Positions 1-11,514 of a stretch of 64,000 nucleotides of DNA are shown here, one piece after another. The stretch lies in the NCBI RefSeq assembly GCF_003573695.1, contig NC_039364.1, forward strand, positions 236,337,656 through 236,401,655, given 5' to 3'. The position numbers were made by a program, and so were the translations under genes. The first letter of the stretch is position 1; the number at the start of each line of letters is the position of its first letter. The notes under the pieces were generated by a model that was given only the letters and a program-made list of their open reading frames with translations, did no database searches and was not told the DNA's origin. The stretch comes from Papaver somniferum. Lineage: Eukaryota; Streptophyta; Magnoliopsida; Ranunculales; Papaveraceae.

Positions 1-8
1 GTATCTAT

Positions 9-108
9 AAGTTACACATCTAATTAGCATGTGTAACTAGTAGCCGCACATCCATTTAGCTGGTATACCTAAAAGTTACACATCTAATTAGCATGTGTAA
101 CTAGTAAC
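9..108. repeat. Two-copy tandem repeat with palindromic core
   Basis: Two copies of a roughly 63-bp unit start near positions 10 and 73. Each has a core in which AGTTACACAT is followed, after a 7-base spacer, by its near reverse complement ATGTGTAACT, so each unit can fold into a hairpin. The remainder of 1-392 shows no coding signal. Confidence 0.6.
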
Positions 109-392
109 TACACATACTTTTAGCTTTCCAAGTTAACACACTCATCAATATATATGTAAAAAACAGATCAATCTTATCTTGCCAAGTTAGAATCACACAC
201 ACGTCCAATATAAACTCCAGCATTAATCTCATCAAGTGCACGCCATTGTATCTGCAGTGGATTTAAAAGTTACAATAGCATACTGCCACTAACTGATCAT
301 AAACTAGTAAAACAGATGAAAGATGCTAACATTGTTACCTACTATTAAGTCAGAATTGTTCGCTGCAATGTGCTAGTCCATATCTGAATCAT

Positions 393-722
393 TCAACGAC
401 TACAAGTTATAAACTTCTTTGCATGGATGATATTAGTATAACTACTATCATTCAACGAGTGAACTTCGTCAGTGGTCAACTGACTCTTTGCCAGGAGTAG
501 ACAAGACCGTTTGAGAAGTTTGTAACATCCAACATGAGACTTGACCTTGGGTTGCCTTTCAATGGTATGAATTAGGGTAGAAGCAAAGCTCTTGATAGAG
601 GTAACTTCACCTAAACCATTGGAAATTACATCATCAACAGATTTTCTTGACTCGTGATCATCATACACAAACATAGTTTGGAAAATGATATTAACCAACT
701 GTGATGCAGTATCAGCTGACAT
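393..722 (-). pseudogene. GCN1 (ILITYHIA)-like exon fragment
   Basis: The minus-strand frame gives a peptide of about 80 residues like the N-terminal HEAT-repeat region of plant GCN1, the ribosome-associated activator of the eIF2-alpha kinase GCN2. The recognisable stretches are IIFQTMFVYDD, SRKSVDDVI and GCYKLLKRSCLLLAKSQ. This is a family match from memory, not a database result. An AG lies just before the first codon and the similarity fades after AKSQ, as expected at an exon border. No flanking GCN1 exons are visible on either side although the family is about 2,600 residues long, so this is a lone exon or captured fragment, not a working gene. Confidence 0.55.
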
Positions 723-2954
723 CTATGTGAGGTTCAAAAACAAAGAACCAAAACTGTTATGAACTTTCATATGAGCAAGCTGAGTTCAGGATTAAACTCC
801 AATGAAACATGCATCCCCATATAATCAACACTACATCAAGAGGCCAGTAAAATAAGAACATAAGATTGCACGAAAGGTCAACTGTCAGCATGTCAATTCT
901 TTGTTGAAGCACGCCATAGATAATTTTGTAATACCATATAGACAGGCGTTGCCTGCTGGTGTAATATGCATATTGTCCATGAAAAGCATAATATGCATAG
1001 TATACATGACTTAATGACAATATAAGTTGGTGTTTCATACATGCTTCACTTGGCTTATTATCCTCCCAATCACTTATTTCTAATGACTCATGACCATGTT
1101 TGTCCTAGATGTATAGCGTATTATATGCTTATTACTTACATTATTTGAGTAGCTTTTTGACAAAAAGTATCTCAAAACTTTCTTGGATTTTCGCACATTT
1201 CAGTAATTCATCTCCACTGTATAATCTAGTTGAGTACTAGTTATATAAGTCATTTCTGAGTTTACTTGACTATCTTGAAAAAGTGGTTGACTATTTATTA
1301 TTTTTACAAAGTCGGACTATTAACACGTTCACCATTGGTAGTTCCAAGTGAGCAAATCCAAGTAAACCTAATACAAATTTTTTACTATTTTTCATAAGAC
1401 CTACCACTTAACAGCAAAAAATCCTTAAGAATCTTCGAGGTCTACTATCAAGAAAGATATCGGTACACTTAATATCAAACGAACTGTAAATGAAACTCAC
1501 CTGAACTGCAAGTGCAAGGGAGCTCTTTCAGGATCTCTGTCAAACACTTGCAGGCGTCAAAATGGTGATAAAAAGGTAGTTCTTTTGTGTTTTCTGTGCC
1601 TCCCTTTATATGTCTTTGCATCTGGAATTGCGAATCAGATATAATCCTAAGTTTTTTTATTCAACACAACTCTAAAACGCTTCAAATCTTAGCCATTCAT
1701 TGGGACAAACCCACGGCCTTTAGTCCTCTTCTTAGCTGACTTCTCGGCAGGAAACTCCTTACAAAACTGACCAATCTGTCCCATATATTCTCTTCATGTG
1801 GTTATCGATAACATCCATTATCCATTGCGGAATACCCCTCCTACACAGCCATTGAGCTAGGGATATAGCAGCACAGGACGAATGCAAACTGTTGGTATCT
1901 CCTATGTTTTCTCGGTTAACGACACCATTTTACTTCTTCTCATTCTGTTTACTCGGATAACATTCATTCCAGAACCTCCATAATCCACGAGAAACACCCA
2001 CCTGGTTCACTAACCTTCATAGCTAGATTCGACAGCCAAACACTCAACCATGTTCAAGCCATAAATACAACCCCAGTTCAAATCCCTGTAACATCCACCA
2101 TACTAAGACACTTTCTTCTTTTCTCTGCCTGAAATCTTTACGACCTCAATTATCTTTCAAACTCATCATTAAGACCCACACATACCACTGCCTTTGATTA
2201 CTGGTGGCTTTGATAAGAAGAACAAAATCAGTTACAGAAGAACCACCCATTTCCAGCTAGTTTATGTCTTGAAACTCCACCAATTCTTCACCGAACAGCT
2301 ACCAGAATTCATGGCAAAACAATTGTAGCAACAACACTTGCACAGAGACTCAACAAGAATCATATGAGTTTGAAATAGTGAAGAAGAGCTCATTCAGGCC
2401 TTTTCTCGAACATATGATGTGTACCGTCTCCGTTAATGGAGAAACATATTTTCCAGTAATTTCTGAGCCTTTCTGTATCACCTTCCCTGCAACAATTCCA
2501 CATACAATAGAAAACACAATCATAAAATCATTCAAACACACTATCACTGCAGCAATCCCCTTCATATATTCCTACGAAAATGGTCAGTAACAGCTTCAGT
2601 TCTTCGTTGTTTTATTGCTTGAAAACAATAAGCAAAGCCAGGCATTCAATATATTATTCCATGTTTAACTCCACGTTTTCTCAGTAACTTGCTTAATAGT
2701 TCACCAAGCATTCAATACATTATTCACAGATATAAATGCTTAGTAATCTATATCAAACGGTAGGCACACACACCACAAAATCTATCAGATTCTTAGCTGA
2801 TAAACACGATAACATAGTATAAAGTTCTAGTTTAAGGAACACTGATATTGGATTAAACCTACTAATAATCTTAACTGAGAATCATTTCAAAGATTCGTAA
2901 CACCAAAAAATTGAAATCAAACCTAAAATTAGATCGGAATTCGGAGAAACTTAC
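723..2954. other. Intergenic or intronic DNA without an assignable gene
   Basis: This 2.2 kb holds only short open frames in both strands. A short minus-strand frame ending near 1693 (C-terminal residues GRGFVPMNG then stop) looks protein-like but I do not recognise it. The minus-strand frame at 2350-2565 could follow a splice acceptor but does not match the expected next exon of the RPA1 fragment upstream of it. Confidence 0.4.
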
Positions 2955-3215
2955 TTCCGATTCCGAATAGTATTACACATGTAATCAATCAACTGAACCA
3001 CAGATCCTTTACGAATATCTCCATTGAACACTTTCTCATTCAACTGAGTTGCTAACACAACATATTGATTCGAAACTGAGTCAGAAACAAGTAATCGAAG
3101 CCGATCTTGTGATTTACCAACAGATTTTATATCTAAATACTTGAACTAGAGGTTTTAAGTTTGCATCGCCTCCAAGAATAGCTGAAATCGCATTATGAGT
3201 TAATTACACAGACAT
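2955..3215 (-). pseudogene. Replication protein A 70 kDa subunit (RPA1) first-exon pseudogene
   Basis: RPA1 is the large subunit of the single-stranded-DNA-binding complex used in replication and repair. Read on minus from an ATG at 3215-3213, the sequence follows the RPA1 N-terminal (DBD-F) domain: NAISAILGGDANLKPLVQV, then LDIKSVGKSQDRLRLLVSDS, LATQLNEKVFNGDIRKGSVV and LIDYMCNTIRNRK. It ends in a good donor (AA|GTAAGT at 2954). It is broken twice: codon 4 is TAA (3206-3204), and one extra T just after the PLVQV segment shifts the frame. The next RPA1 exon is not found within the following kilobases. An annotated ORF would miss it because of the two lesions. Confidence 0.75.
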
Positions 3216-4126
3216 TTTCACTGAATTTTGATGGGTTTTGGATTACGAAATGAACGAATCTGAGCTTAAAATGATGAGAAATTGATGAATAATTTCCAAA
3301 TATGAGATTAAGGAGATGAAATTAAAGAGAAAAATGAAGATCGGTGAAATTTGGAGACGATGAAGAAATTTTCTAGGGTTTTTCGCCGGAGCCGTGAGAG
3401 AAAAAGAATGGAGAAGAGAGAGGAAAATAATAGATAAATGAAATATATCTTTTGATATTCCTCTTGTATATTTAGTAAAGGGTAGTTTTTCCATTATTCA
3501 AATTTGTAATAATTAATTATGGGTCAGATCTGAAGAAAAGTTGATATTTTGGGCCTAGTAATAGCAATTTCTTAAAGTATGGAGTTGACAATGAAGGATC
3601 AATTTTCTGGGGTTTCTATACATTGAACCCATATAGAAGGGGGGTTATAGTATTTTTCACTTTTGATTATGATTTCTGGGATTTGCTTCTACAAATAAAC
3701 ATTATCAGCATACTTAAAATAATGAAAACAACATGATATTAACTAACAAATAAAGTGATATAATAGTAAATTAGCTGTATTTAGTCCTTATTTAAAGAAC
3801 ACATCTATTCATTCAGTCTTAAATTTCGCTTGCTTGAAAGCTCTCTCGAAAAAACCATGCATAACGAATAAAATAGCACTATTAGATTTTTCTTTCTAAA
3901 AAGTTATTTTGATTTGTTTTTGCTTTTACTATGAGAATCACATTAAAACATGAGTTCAGTGAACTGTAAAATATAATATCACTAGATTATCTAAAACCAG
4001 AATTCTCAAATATCGAGCATACTGAAAAGGAAATACTTATGAGTGAGGAAGTCCCAAAGAAATTTCAACTAAAATTTGGGTTCAAATAAATGCTTCTCCA
4101 ATGGAATATATGTAAAGATAAATGTT
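3216..4126. other. AT-rich spacer, no gene seen
   Basis: Sequence upstream of the RPA1 fragment. It may include its former 5' leader (GA-rich and TC-rich tracts around 3360-3430). Open frames here are short and low in complexity. Confidence 0.4.
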
Positions 4127-4129
4127 TAA

Positions 4130-4483
4130 GGCTTAGTCTTATGGTCAATCTAGCATTTAGATTGGAAGTCCACGTCATCTAGAACACCCACCCAAGTCTT
4201 ATGGTTATTCTAGTCTAGCATCTATATGCGCTGAACCATTCCGCGGAAAGTAGAATTTGGTCGCGCAAAATGGAATAACGCAACCATCTCAGCCATCGGA
4301 TCAAAAAATAAAACAATCTCGCTGAGCCATTCCGCGAAAAGTAGAATTTTGGTTGTGCTGAATGAAACAGTATCTGGCTATTAGTTAGCAATCAAGATAT
4401 ATCTAGAAAGAGAAATAGAAGAGAAGAATATGCAATGGTTTTTGTCTAATATAGAAGCAAAACTAGCACCATAAGCCTTGGCC
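4130..4483. mobile_element. PIF/Harbinger-type MITE (354 bp)
   Basis: The left end begins GGCTTAGTCTTATGGT and the right end, reverse complemented, begins GGCCAAGGCTTATGGT. The pair is flanked by the 3-bp duplication TAA (4127-4129 and 4484-4486), the target-site size and sequence typical of Harbinger/Tourist elements. The internal block AACCATTCCGCGGAAAG and a variant of it occur twice (about 4234 and 4325). There is no coding capacity. Confidence 0.65.
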
Positions 4484-5533
4484 TAAATACATATAGGATA
4501 TACATTCAATTTCCCTAAAATTCTTCTTCAACCTCAACTTCTTAAATCAATGTGAAGATGACATGGCTTAATTTTTGTTAGACATCCTCAAGATGAATGA
4601 TGTCAATCTATCCTAGAAAGCATATGCTTGACTAAAATTAATTCATTATACTATTAAATAATCATTTTTAGCTCTGATAAAATATTTAAATTACTAAAAA
4701 ATAAAATTTACATTTAATCACAAAAAGACCACAAACAACACTATTGGAGACTCTTTTCCCTAAAATTAAGGAAAAATTGGAATAATGATGTCTTGTTTAT
4801 GTTGCCACCTAGGAAACACACACACAACAACTATTGGAGAATCTCTAAAAAAAATTAATATATTTTTTTTATTTTTATTTCTCTCTTTTCCAATCTCTCA
4901 AATTTTCTCAAATGCAGAATTTCAAAGCCAATTGAATTCGGCAACCCAGCTTGATATTTGTGGAGTAGTCAATGAAGCTGTTGTTAAGAAGATATGTGAT
5001 ACTTATAAAGAAATAGGTGAAAACTAAAGTAGTCTTCAAGTTTTGGATATTAACCAACTCAAACCCGCAGCTAATTAGAAAAGGAAAAGAAGAGTTCAAG
5101 ACAAGAAAAATCAAGGCAAAGCAAAGTTGGAAGCAAAAAGAATACTACTAGTCACAACAACGAAAGGAAACTCCGTTCATGAGCGCATTTATTGGAATTG
5201 ATGTGAAATGAATAGGGAAAACAAGATGAAGAAGATTGTCCGAGATTTTTGTTATTGAAGTCTTTATTTTAAATTATTATTTGTCTTGTTTTATATCTTC
5301 TAATAAAATGACCATCAATGATTAATTCGAAGTTTGTATAAAAAAACGCTCTTGTTAATGAATTTGAAAATTTGACTTGCATTGTTGAAATTTATGCTTG
5401 TTAAATGAATTCAACAAATATTGTTAAAAATTAAGCTTATATTCTTAATTCAGACTTACATTTAAATTTCATCTAATAAAATAAGAAATATATTTTTTAA
5501 CTTACATTTAGGCTTAAGTTGACAATTAAGAAA
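4484..5533. other. Region without a supported gene
   Basis: AT-rich DNA. An 80-codon plus frame (4785-5027) has a hydrophobic run followed by a short polar tail but matches no family I recognise. It could equally be chance. Confidence 0.35.
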
Positions 5534-6069
5534 CTAAAACATAAATATCGGATTATATTTGGGCAACACTCTTAAGATCTCATAACAACTTAAATATTGA
5601 AAATCTTTTGGGTTGATGTGGAGCCACTCTTCCCTACACCTTTGTTCAAGGTCCATCATGATTTCATCATTCCTCATGTTTCGACCCTCTTGCGTTGCCA
5701 AAGCAACATACAAATTAATTTCCTTATTGATTATATTGAAGCGATTACGACGCGTTCGCATCGCGAATGTATAGGTTCATCGTTTCTTATTGAAATTCAC
5801 AAATATGTTTTCCTATAATGACATGGTTTGGAGTACTGCGCCACCATCGAGAGGATATTCAGTAAAAAAAACTTCATACAAATACATTCATGTTCTGCAG
5901 TAGTAAATTTTGGATCGCGCCTTCTTATTTGGTTTTGCACATTGGCTCGGTTAACAACTCTTTGATTTTCGGCAGCATGTTGGTTTTCAATGAACTCATC
6001 CGTGTTCATATTTTGAAAATTGGAAGAGTTATGAAAAATATGGAAGATGTGTGAGTTTGTAAATTCCAT
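5534..6069 (-). pseudogene. Harbinger-associated Myb/SANT-like (GST-T3-like/NAM-associated) protein remnant
   Basis: Two minus-strand frames together resemble the plant family often annotated 'glutathione S-transferase T3-like' or 'no apical meristem-associated', which are Myb/SANT proteins related to the DNA-binding ORF of PIF/Harbinger transposons. The upstream frame (6069 to 5797) has DPKFTTAEHECIC, the start of the SANT fold. The downstream frame (5761 to 5534) has INKEINLYVALATQEGRN and FQYLSCYEILRVLPKY, the conserved C-terminal part. The frames are joined only by a shift and missing sequence, so the gene is dead. The nearby Harbinger MITE fits but is not proof of a common origin. Confidence 0.45.
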
Positions 6070-6349
6070 AGAGATTTAGAAATTTTGGGTGGAGTTGAAA
6101 TGAATTTGAAGTTGAGTTTTATAAAGGTGTTAGATGATAAATAACTCATCGATGATCATAACGCTGAGGGACAGAAAGACTATTGATGGCGCTATAGTGG
6201 CCATCAAGCAATGGGGTCTATATCAATGCCTAAATGATATATTTGTCACTTAGACACTTATGTTTTCCACTTTATCATGCCCATAATGGTCGCGAAAGTG
6301 GCAAACCACTTGATATTGCATATGCATAGGAATTGGCGAGGGAAAAATA
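6070..6349. other. Spacer, no feature recognised
   Basis: About 280 bases with no coding frame of note. Confidence 0.4.
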
Positions 6350-6689
6350 CGGTTTAGTCCAAAATTCCATCCAAAATATACTATAACTATTTAGTCCTGA
6401 CCCATTCAACTTGGTACAAATTAGTTCTTTTTTCTTTGAAATACGAAAAGTACATAAATAACCTTCCTGATTTACAATTTTAGTCCAAATATTTACAGTT
6501 TAGTCCAAATTAAGTGATTCACGATGATGTCAACAATTTATATATATATATATATAACTAATTTGAAAACAATTTATCTTTCGAGTCGCTCGTCCAAAAT
6601 TCGCAAACTTTATACATTCGGAAAACTCTTTCCGAGATCTACAAAAAAAATACCCATATAATTATATAATATTCATTTTTTAATTTACA

Positions 6690-8000
6690 CTGGTGTACAA
6701 CTATGTACACATCTGCAAAATAAATCCATGAGACGGGACAATGGTGTACGACTATGTACACATCTACAAAAATCCAGAAAATCCAATATCTATGCCATTA
6801 AAACATGTCATATATTTATGAGACAGAAAAATAGTGTACAACTATGTAGACATCTACAAAATCCAGAAAATCCAACATTCATACCCACAAGGCAGACTAT
6901 ATATTCATGAGAGAAGACAAGGTGCACCAGTTCGTACACACATATATACAACTTGAATCGGCTATCTAAGCACCAATAACGCTATCTATATTGAATAAAC
7001 ATAATATTGAAACTCAGATGAATTTGAACCATCAGCCTCCGCAAACCTTGTGATAGGCTTGGGCGCTCTACCATTTTGAGCTTATGAGTCCCAAAATTAA
7101 ATACATAAAAAACCAACTATGTAAACATTATCAATCAACAGGTGTACAACTATGTACACATTAATAATCAGTATTGTGTGTAACTATGTGCATATTAATA
7201 ATCAACATGTGTACAACTATGTGCACATTAACAATTAACATGTGTACAACTATGTACACCCAAAATATGATCAGACAATCTTAAAATCAAAAATGTACTT
7301 GAAACAAATCATTACAGAGCACATTAATGTATAAATATGTACACCTCTAAAGATACATAACAAAATTTAGCATTCATACCGTCATTCATTCATCACAGAG
7401 CATACTAGTGTACAAAAATGTACACTTCTACAAAAACCTAACAAAATCGAGCATCCATACCCACATGACAAACCATATATTTATCACAGAGCATTTTGTT
7501 GTACAAACATGTACACATCTACAGAAAAATTAACAAAAATTAGCATCCATAGCCTCAAAACAGGCCATGCATACATCACAAAGCATACTAGATTACAAGT
7601 ATGTACACATCTACAGAAAAATAACAAAAATAGAGCATACTAGTGTGAAAATATGTACACCTCTACAAAAATCTAACAAAATCTAACTCCATACCCACAT
7701 GACAGGAAATATATTCATCACAGAGCATTTCAGTGTAGAAACATGTACACATCCACAGAAAAACAAAATCTAGCATCCATACCTACAAACATGCCATGCA
7801 TTCAAGACAGAGCATACTAATGTACAAGTACGTAAATATCTACAGGAAACTAACAAAATATAGTATTGATTCAAACAAAACAACCCATGCATTTATCATG
7901 GAGAATTTCATTTTACAAAAACATACACATTTACCAAATATGTAGGGAAAGTGCTTACCATAATCCAAGATAGCATAAACAACCTTCTCAGACATGATTG
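6690..8000. repeat. Degenerate TGTACA-rich minisatellite
   Basis: A unit of roughly 50-90 bp recurs about a dozen times. It is built on two half-palindromes, GTGTACAA and TATGTACACATCTACA, followed by a run such as AACAAAATCTAGCATCC and then CATATATTCATCACAGAGCA. The copies are diverged and unevenly spaced. Each contains at least one TGTACA hexamer palindrome. Confidence 0.6.
7021..7092 (-). repeat. tRNA-like / SINE-head sequence
   Basis: On minus, GCTCAAAATGGTAGAGCG resembles a tRNA D-arm with A box and GATGGTTCAAATTC resembles a T-arm with B box, about 35 bases apart. A proper acceptor stem and anticodon loop cannot be folded by eye. It is better read as a decayed tRNA or tRNA-derived SINE promoter than a functional tRNA. 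Confidence 0.35.
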
Positions 8001-8402
8001 ATAAACATATATAAAAAACACACATAGATGAAGACATCAAATTAAGATCTGAATCACATATAGAAGATCTCAAAAAAATAGTTATTCTTAGGATTAACCA
8101 ACACACATATGGTAAATCAATTACTAACAAAAAAGATTTGAGGCACATCTAAAAAAATATCAGAATCAAATTAACTAAAAAAGAGATTTAAAATTAAAAG
8201 ATCTGAATCACATTTAAATATATCAGAGAAGTAATTTTTCGAACCAACCTTAAAATCACTATAAGCCGAAACATGTACAAGAAAGTACACATTCTGTAAA
8301 ATCAAAAAATAAAAGAAATCAATCAATCTATCAATTAATAACCATGAAAAATTTTCAGTGTGTTAATAGAACATACAGATGAAGAAATCAAACATCAAAG
8401 AT

Positions 8403-8456
8403 NNNNNNNNNNNNNNNNNNNNNNNNNNNNNNNNNNNNNNNNNNNNNNNNNNNNNN
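8403..8456. other. Assembly gap (54 N)
   Basis: A run of N lies inside A-rich low-complexity DNA, close to the minisatellite, which probably caused the break. The true gap length is unknown. Confidence 0.99.
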
Positions 8457-9256
8457 CAAAATAAAAAAAGAAATCAAAACCTAACAAAAAATAAAATCAT
8501 AATAAAAAACACAAATCAAAAAGATCCAACAAAATATGAGATACCAAATCAATTTCTTATCATGCGTTAAAAAAAAAGACAAAACCTAAAAAAACAAAAT
8601 CAAAGAAATAAATAAAACCGAACAAAGGATAATTGATCAAAAACTAACCTGAGATCAGAATCTGATGAAAAAAGTGCTTAATCTAACAAAATCGCCTCCA
8701 AAATCTCTGTCGATCTCTCTTTCTTTAAATCTATCCTAATTCAAAATTTGAGATTTAAAAATAATAAAATGATTCATATACGTAACTATCAAAAGGAAGG
8801 ATAATTTTGGTACTAGAAAATTTTGAAATCGATCTAATTTGGACCAATTAGTCCAAATTTTGGACCAAACTGTTTAACCGAGAAATATTTGGACTAGAAA
8901 GTAGTACTATGCTTAGGAAGGGTGGTCTAGAGCGTCCACAACCCAACTTAAAGGATCAAACGTTAATTTCCACAATTGGCTAACATTCTAACCTAATGGT
9001 AATACAAACTTCAATTTTACTTTAGTTACCCCCACAGGACACTAATATTACGGTTAACCCAAGACTATTTTAATTCAAAAATCAAAATCACCACTTTGTC
9101 CCTCACTTTGTCGGAGCCAAATTCCTCTCAAATTCAATAGGTATTACCCTATTTTGTTGTCTCTACAACTAAACACAATCGAAGGGTGCAATTTCTTCTC
9201 CTTGTTCTATCGATCATCGATTTGGTCTTACAGAAACTTTGTAACCTTACCCAGTG

Positions 9257-10410
9257 GTATGTATTTCAATTCCCTTTCTTTAGTATTCCATGTTTGATTG
9301 AGTTTTTATTTCTCTGAAATCGGCTTAATCTGGTGAAAATATGATGAATTTGGTGGTTTTATGATGTGGGTTTGATCGATTTTAGTGTTTTGTTGTGGTA
9401 ATTTTTCTCAGCATCATCTCAAACTGTAATACTTAATCATATTTTGAAAATGGGTTTCCAATGTGATGTTTATGATGTTAATACTTTGATTAGATGAGTA
9501 TGCTTGTTTGGATACTGATGCACTGTGATTAGATGTGTTGTGCTCTGTAAAAGAGTTGTTTGCATTGTCTTTTAAGAAAGTCATTTCGTTTGTTGGTTTA
9601 TTTGCTTGTTTGCTTGCCTTGGTGTTGGTAGTTTTCTGGGTGATTTTTGTAATCTATTTGCTTTGAGAGTGATGAGGTTGATTGCGTTTTTATAATCTGC
9701 CATTTTGAAAATGGGGCCTGTGTCGTTATAATTCGTAATTGAGGTATTCACTTATATTTCTGCAATGACCAGCTGAAGCTGTTTGCAGAGAAGGAAAACT
9801 GTTGCCAGATTTGGGTTTGAGTGAAAACTGATAGACACGTCCTTCTTTCTTTCTACCTATACTAATTTGCTACATTGCAGTTAGGCTTTCATTTTTTTAT
9901 GTCGTCGAGGGGACCATCCAGATTTCGAACACCTGTTGCATAAGCAAAAATTTACCTTTTAGTACTATGAATGCTTTAGAAGTTAAGACTGTAGAAAGGA
10001 GGAGTATCTTCATAGAATCACGTCAGTGTAACTTATTCGATCGCTTTGCTGTGTAAGGCGCGAGGCCAGGTAATGGCTCACGAAGCATTATTGGCAGGCA
10101 CCCACATTATGAAACGTGTGCCTTTGCAGGCGCCTCACTTGCCTTGGACAACATAGTGTGATCGAGTCATCGTGGTTCGCTGACGAATTTGCATATTGTG
10201 AAATGATGAGTTGATATTTCTATATTGTCTTTAACAAAGGTTTTGACTGTCCTGTTTTTTGTATATCAACAGTATCTGTGTCAATCTTTACTTGTTTCAG
10301 TAGCGGGATTAGTCATTAGTGATTTCTTATTGTTGTTACATATCTTAAATTTCAACTTTATGTTTTAATAGTTATTACTTCTAACATGCTATAATTTGTC
10401 ATTTCTTCAG
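9257..10410 (+). other. 5'-UTR intron of the MOZART1-like gene
   Basis: A likely first non-coding exon ends at CCAGTG|GTATGT (9256/9257) and the coding exon begins after TTTCTTCAG|AGTG (10410/10411). The intron is T-rich on plus, as plant introns are. A long leader intron before a 73-codon ORF is common for small, broadly expressed plant genes. The splice sites are inferred from consensus only. Confidence 0.55.
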
Positions 10411-10435
10411 AGTGATATCAGTTTACTAGGCTAAT

Positions 10436-10657
10436 ATGGATCCAGAGACTTCTAGGAATGCTCGAGAATCGTTGGAACTAGCTTTTCAAATGTCAAACAT
10501 TCTAGAAACAGGTTTGGATCGCCACACACTTTCAGTCCTCGTTGCTCTTTGTGAAAAAGGCTTGAATCCCGAGTCACTTGCTGCACTTGTCAAGGAGCTC
10601 AGAAGGGAACCACAAACTAACCCTGCTACAACATCTGGGGCTCTTACTTTTCCCTGA
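10436..10657 (+). CDS. GIP1: MOZART1/GIP1-like mitotic-spindle organizing protein 1
   Basis: This encodes a complete 73-residue protein matching plant MOZART1 (GIP1, GCP3-interacting protein) along nearly its whole length. MOZART1 binds the N-terminus of GCP3 and recruits and activates gamma-tubulin complexes at microtubule nucleation sites, including the nuclear envelope of acentrosomal plant cells. The hallmark stretch is SNILETGLDRHTLSVLVALC, followed by KGLNPESLAALVKELRRE, both predicted short helices. Only the N-terminal leader and the last dozen residues (ending in GALTFP) are variable, as in the family. Family length is about 67-75, so it is full length. The ATG at 10436 is the first one after the splice acceptor at 10410. 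No lesions are visible. It is the only intact host gene I find in the window. Confidence 0.92.
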   Translation: MDPETSRNARESLELAFQMSNILETGLDRHTLSVLVALCEKGLNPESLAALVKELRREPQTNPATTSGALTFP

Positions 10658-10917
10658 TCAGGTCCACCTTCGTAAACCCTCTCTTGATTCTTATTTTGAT
10701 ATATTCTATGCACGAATGTTGAAAGTAATACTGAAGTAAGATTGTCAAAAAAATTTCGTTGTCACATACATTGTTCAACTTTGAAGTTTTATGTGAAGTT
10801 TAATTGTCATATACCGGTGCTAATACAGTATAATAGATTATAAATTATTTCGAACAATCACATTCCACCTAGAATATCTGTCTATTAGTATTTGCAGTCG
10901 TTTTTATTATTTAAGTA

Positions 10918-11332
10918 TGTTGGGTTGTGGTAATTTGTAATGTCCAGTTAATACTAGAATTGTCCAGGGGTGTTTTACTGTTTAGTAAATCTTGTAATGT
11001 GAACTAATGTGAACAAGAGCAAATGAGTCGGCTGTAAAAGAAATATCCAGAGAACAACAAATTCTAGAGAAAACTAGAGTTGTCAACTGGTCATAGACGT
11101 ACTTGTCAAGCAAAGGAAAGTCCAGAGAATTCTAGGAAGAGTCAGGTCGGTAATTACAGCCTATATAAGGCAGTGAGTCTTATCTGTAACGACATGAGCA
11201 AAATATCAATAAAACGGTTGGTTTAAGAAAGAATAAGTCTTGCTTCACCAACAACAAACTAGGAGCTCTATATGAGCAATTCTAATTCTATGCTCATATC
11301 TCCATGATCATCAAAATATCTAAAAACTAACA
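10918..11332. mobile_element. Solo LTR (415 bp) with 5-bp target duplication
   Basis: The element starts TGTTGGG and ends ACTAACA, and is flanked on both sides by AAGTA (10913-10917 and 11333-11337). Inside are a TATA-like box CCTATATAAGG near 11160 and an AATAAA near 11208, as in a plus-oriented LTR promoter and polyadenylation region. No internal domain is present, so it probably arose by LTR-LTR recombination. The TGTTG start and short length suggest a Ty1/copia family. It lies about 260 bp downstream of the MOZART1 stop codon and may sit in or just past its 3' UTR. Confidence 0.75.
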
Positions 11333-11514
11333 AAGTATTATTGGGCAGTATATCTGTATTTGCACCCGAGTCGATTTTTATTTTGCCTAATGTATTAATA
11401 TATACTGTGAATATTTATAGTACAATTGCATGATTAGAAATGTCCTTCGAAGAAGACAGACAACAACATTAAGCGCAAGAGGTTGTACAACAATAACAAC
11501 AACAACAAAAGGTT

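Larger units (their letters stand above)
6350..8880. mobile_element. Candidate non-autonomous TIR element containing minisatellite
   Basis: The left boundary reads CGGTTTAGTCCAAAATT and the right boundary, reverse complemented, reads CGGTT, a 7-base insert, then TTGGTCCAAAATT, so the ends form imperfect inverted repeats. The motif TTTAGTCC or GGACTAA recurs inside both ends. The flanks (GGAAAAATA and AGAAATATT) are only weakly alike, so a target duplication is not established. The interior has no transposase. Confidence 0.4.

Noticed and set aside
757..1038. 93-codon minus ORF next to the GCN1 fragment
   Set aside because: Tyr/Leu-rich composition of AT-rich DNA and no similarity to the following GCN1 exon.
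1693..1800. Minus frame ending GRGFVPMNG stop, protein-like
   Set aside because: Too short to assign; I could not recall a reliable family, so no gene was called.
4785..5027. 80-codon plus ORF with a hydrophobic run (possible signal peptide)
   Set aside because: No family match, AT-rich context and no splice or promoter support.
7100..8000. Possible CRISPR-like or satellite array
   Set aside because: Copies are degenerate and spacer-less, and the host is a plant; treated as a minisatellite.
8379..8570. ORF spanning the N gap
   Set aside because: It includes unknown bases and poly-Lys/Asn low-complexity sequence.
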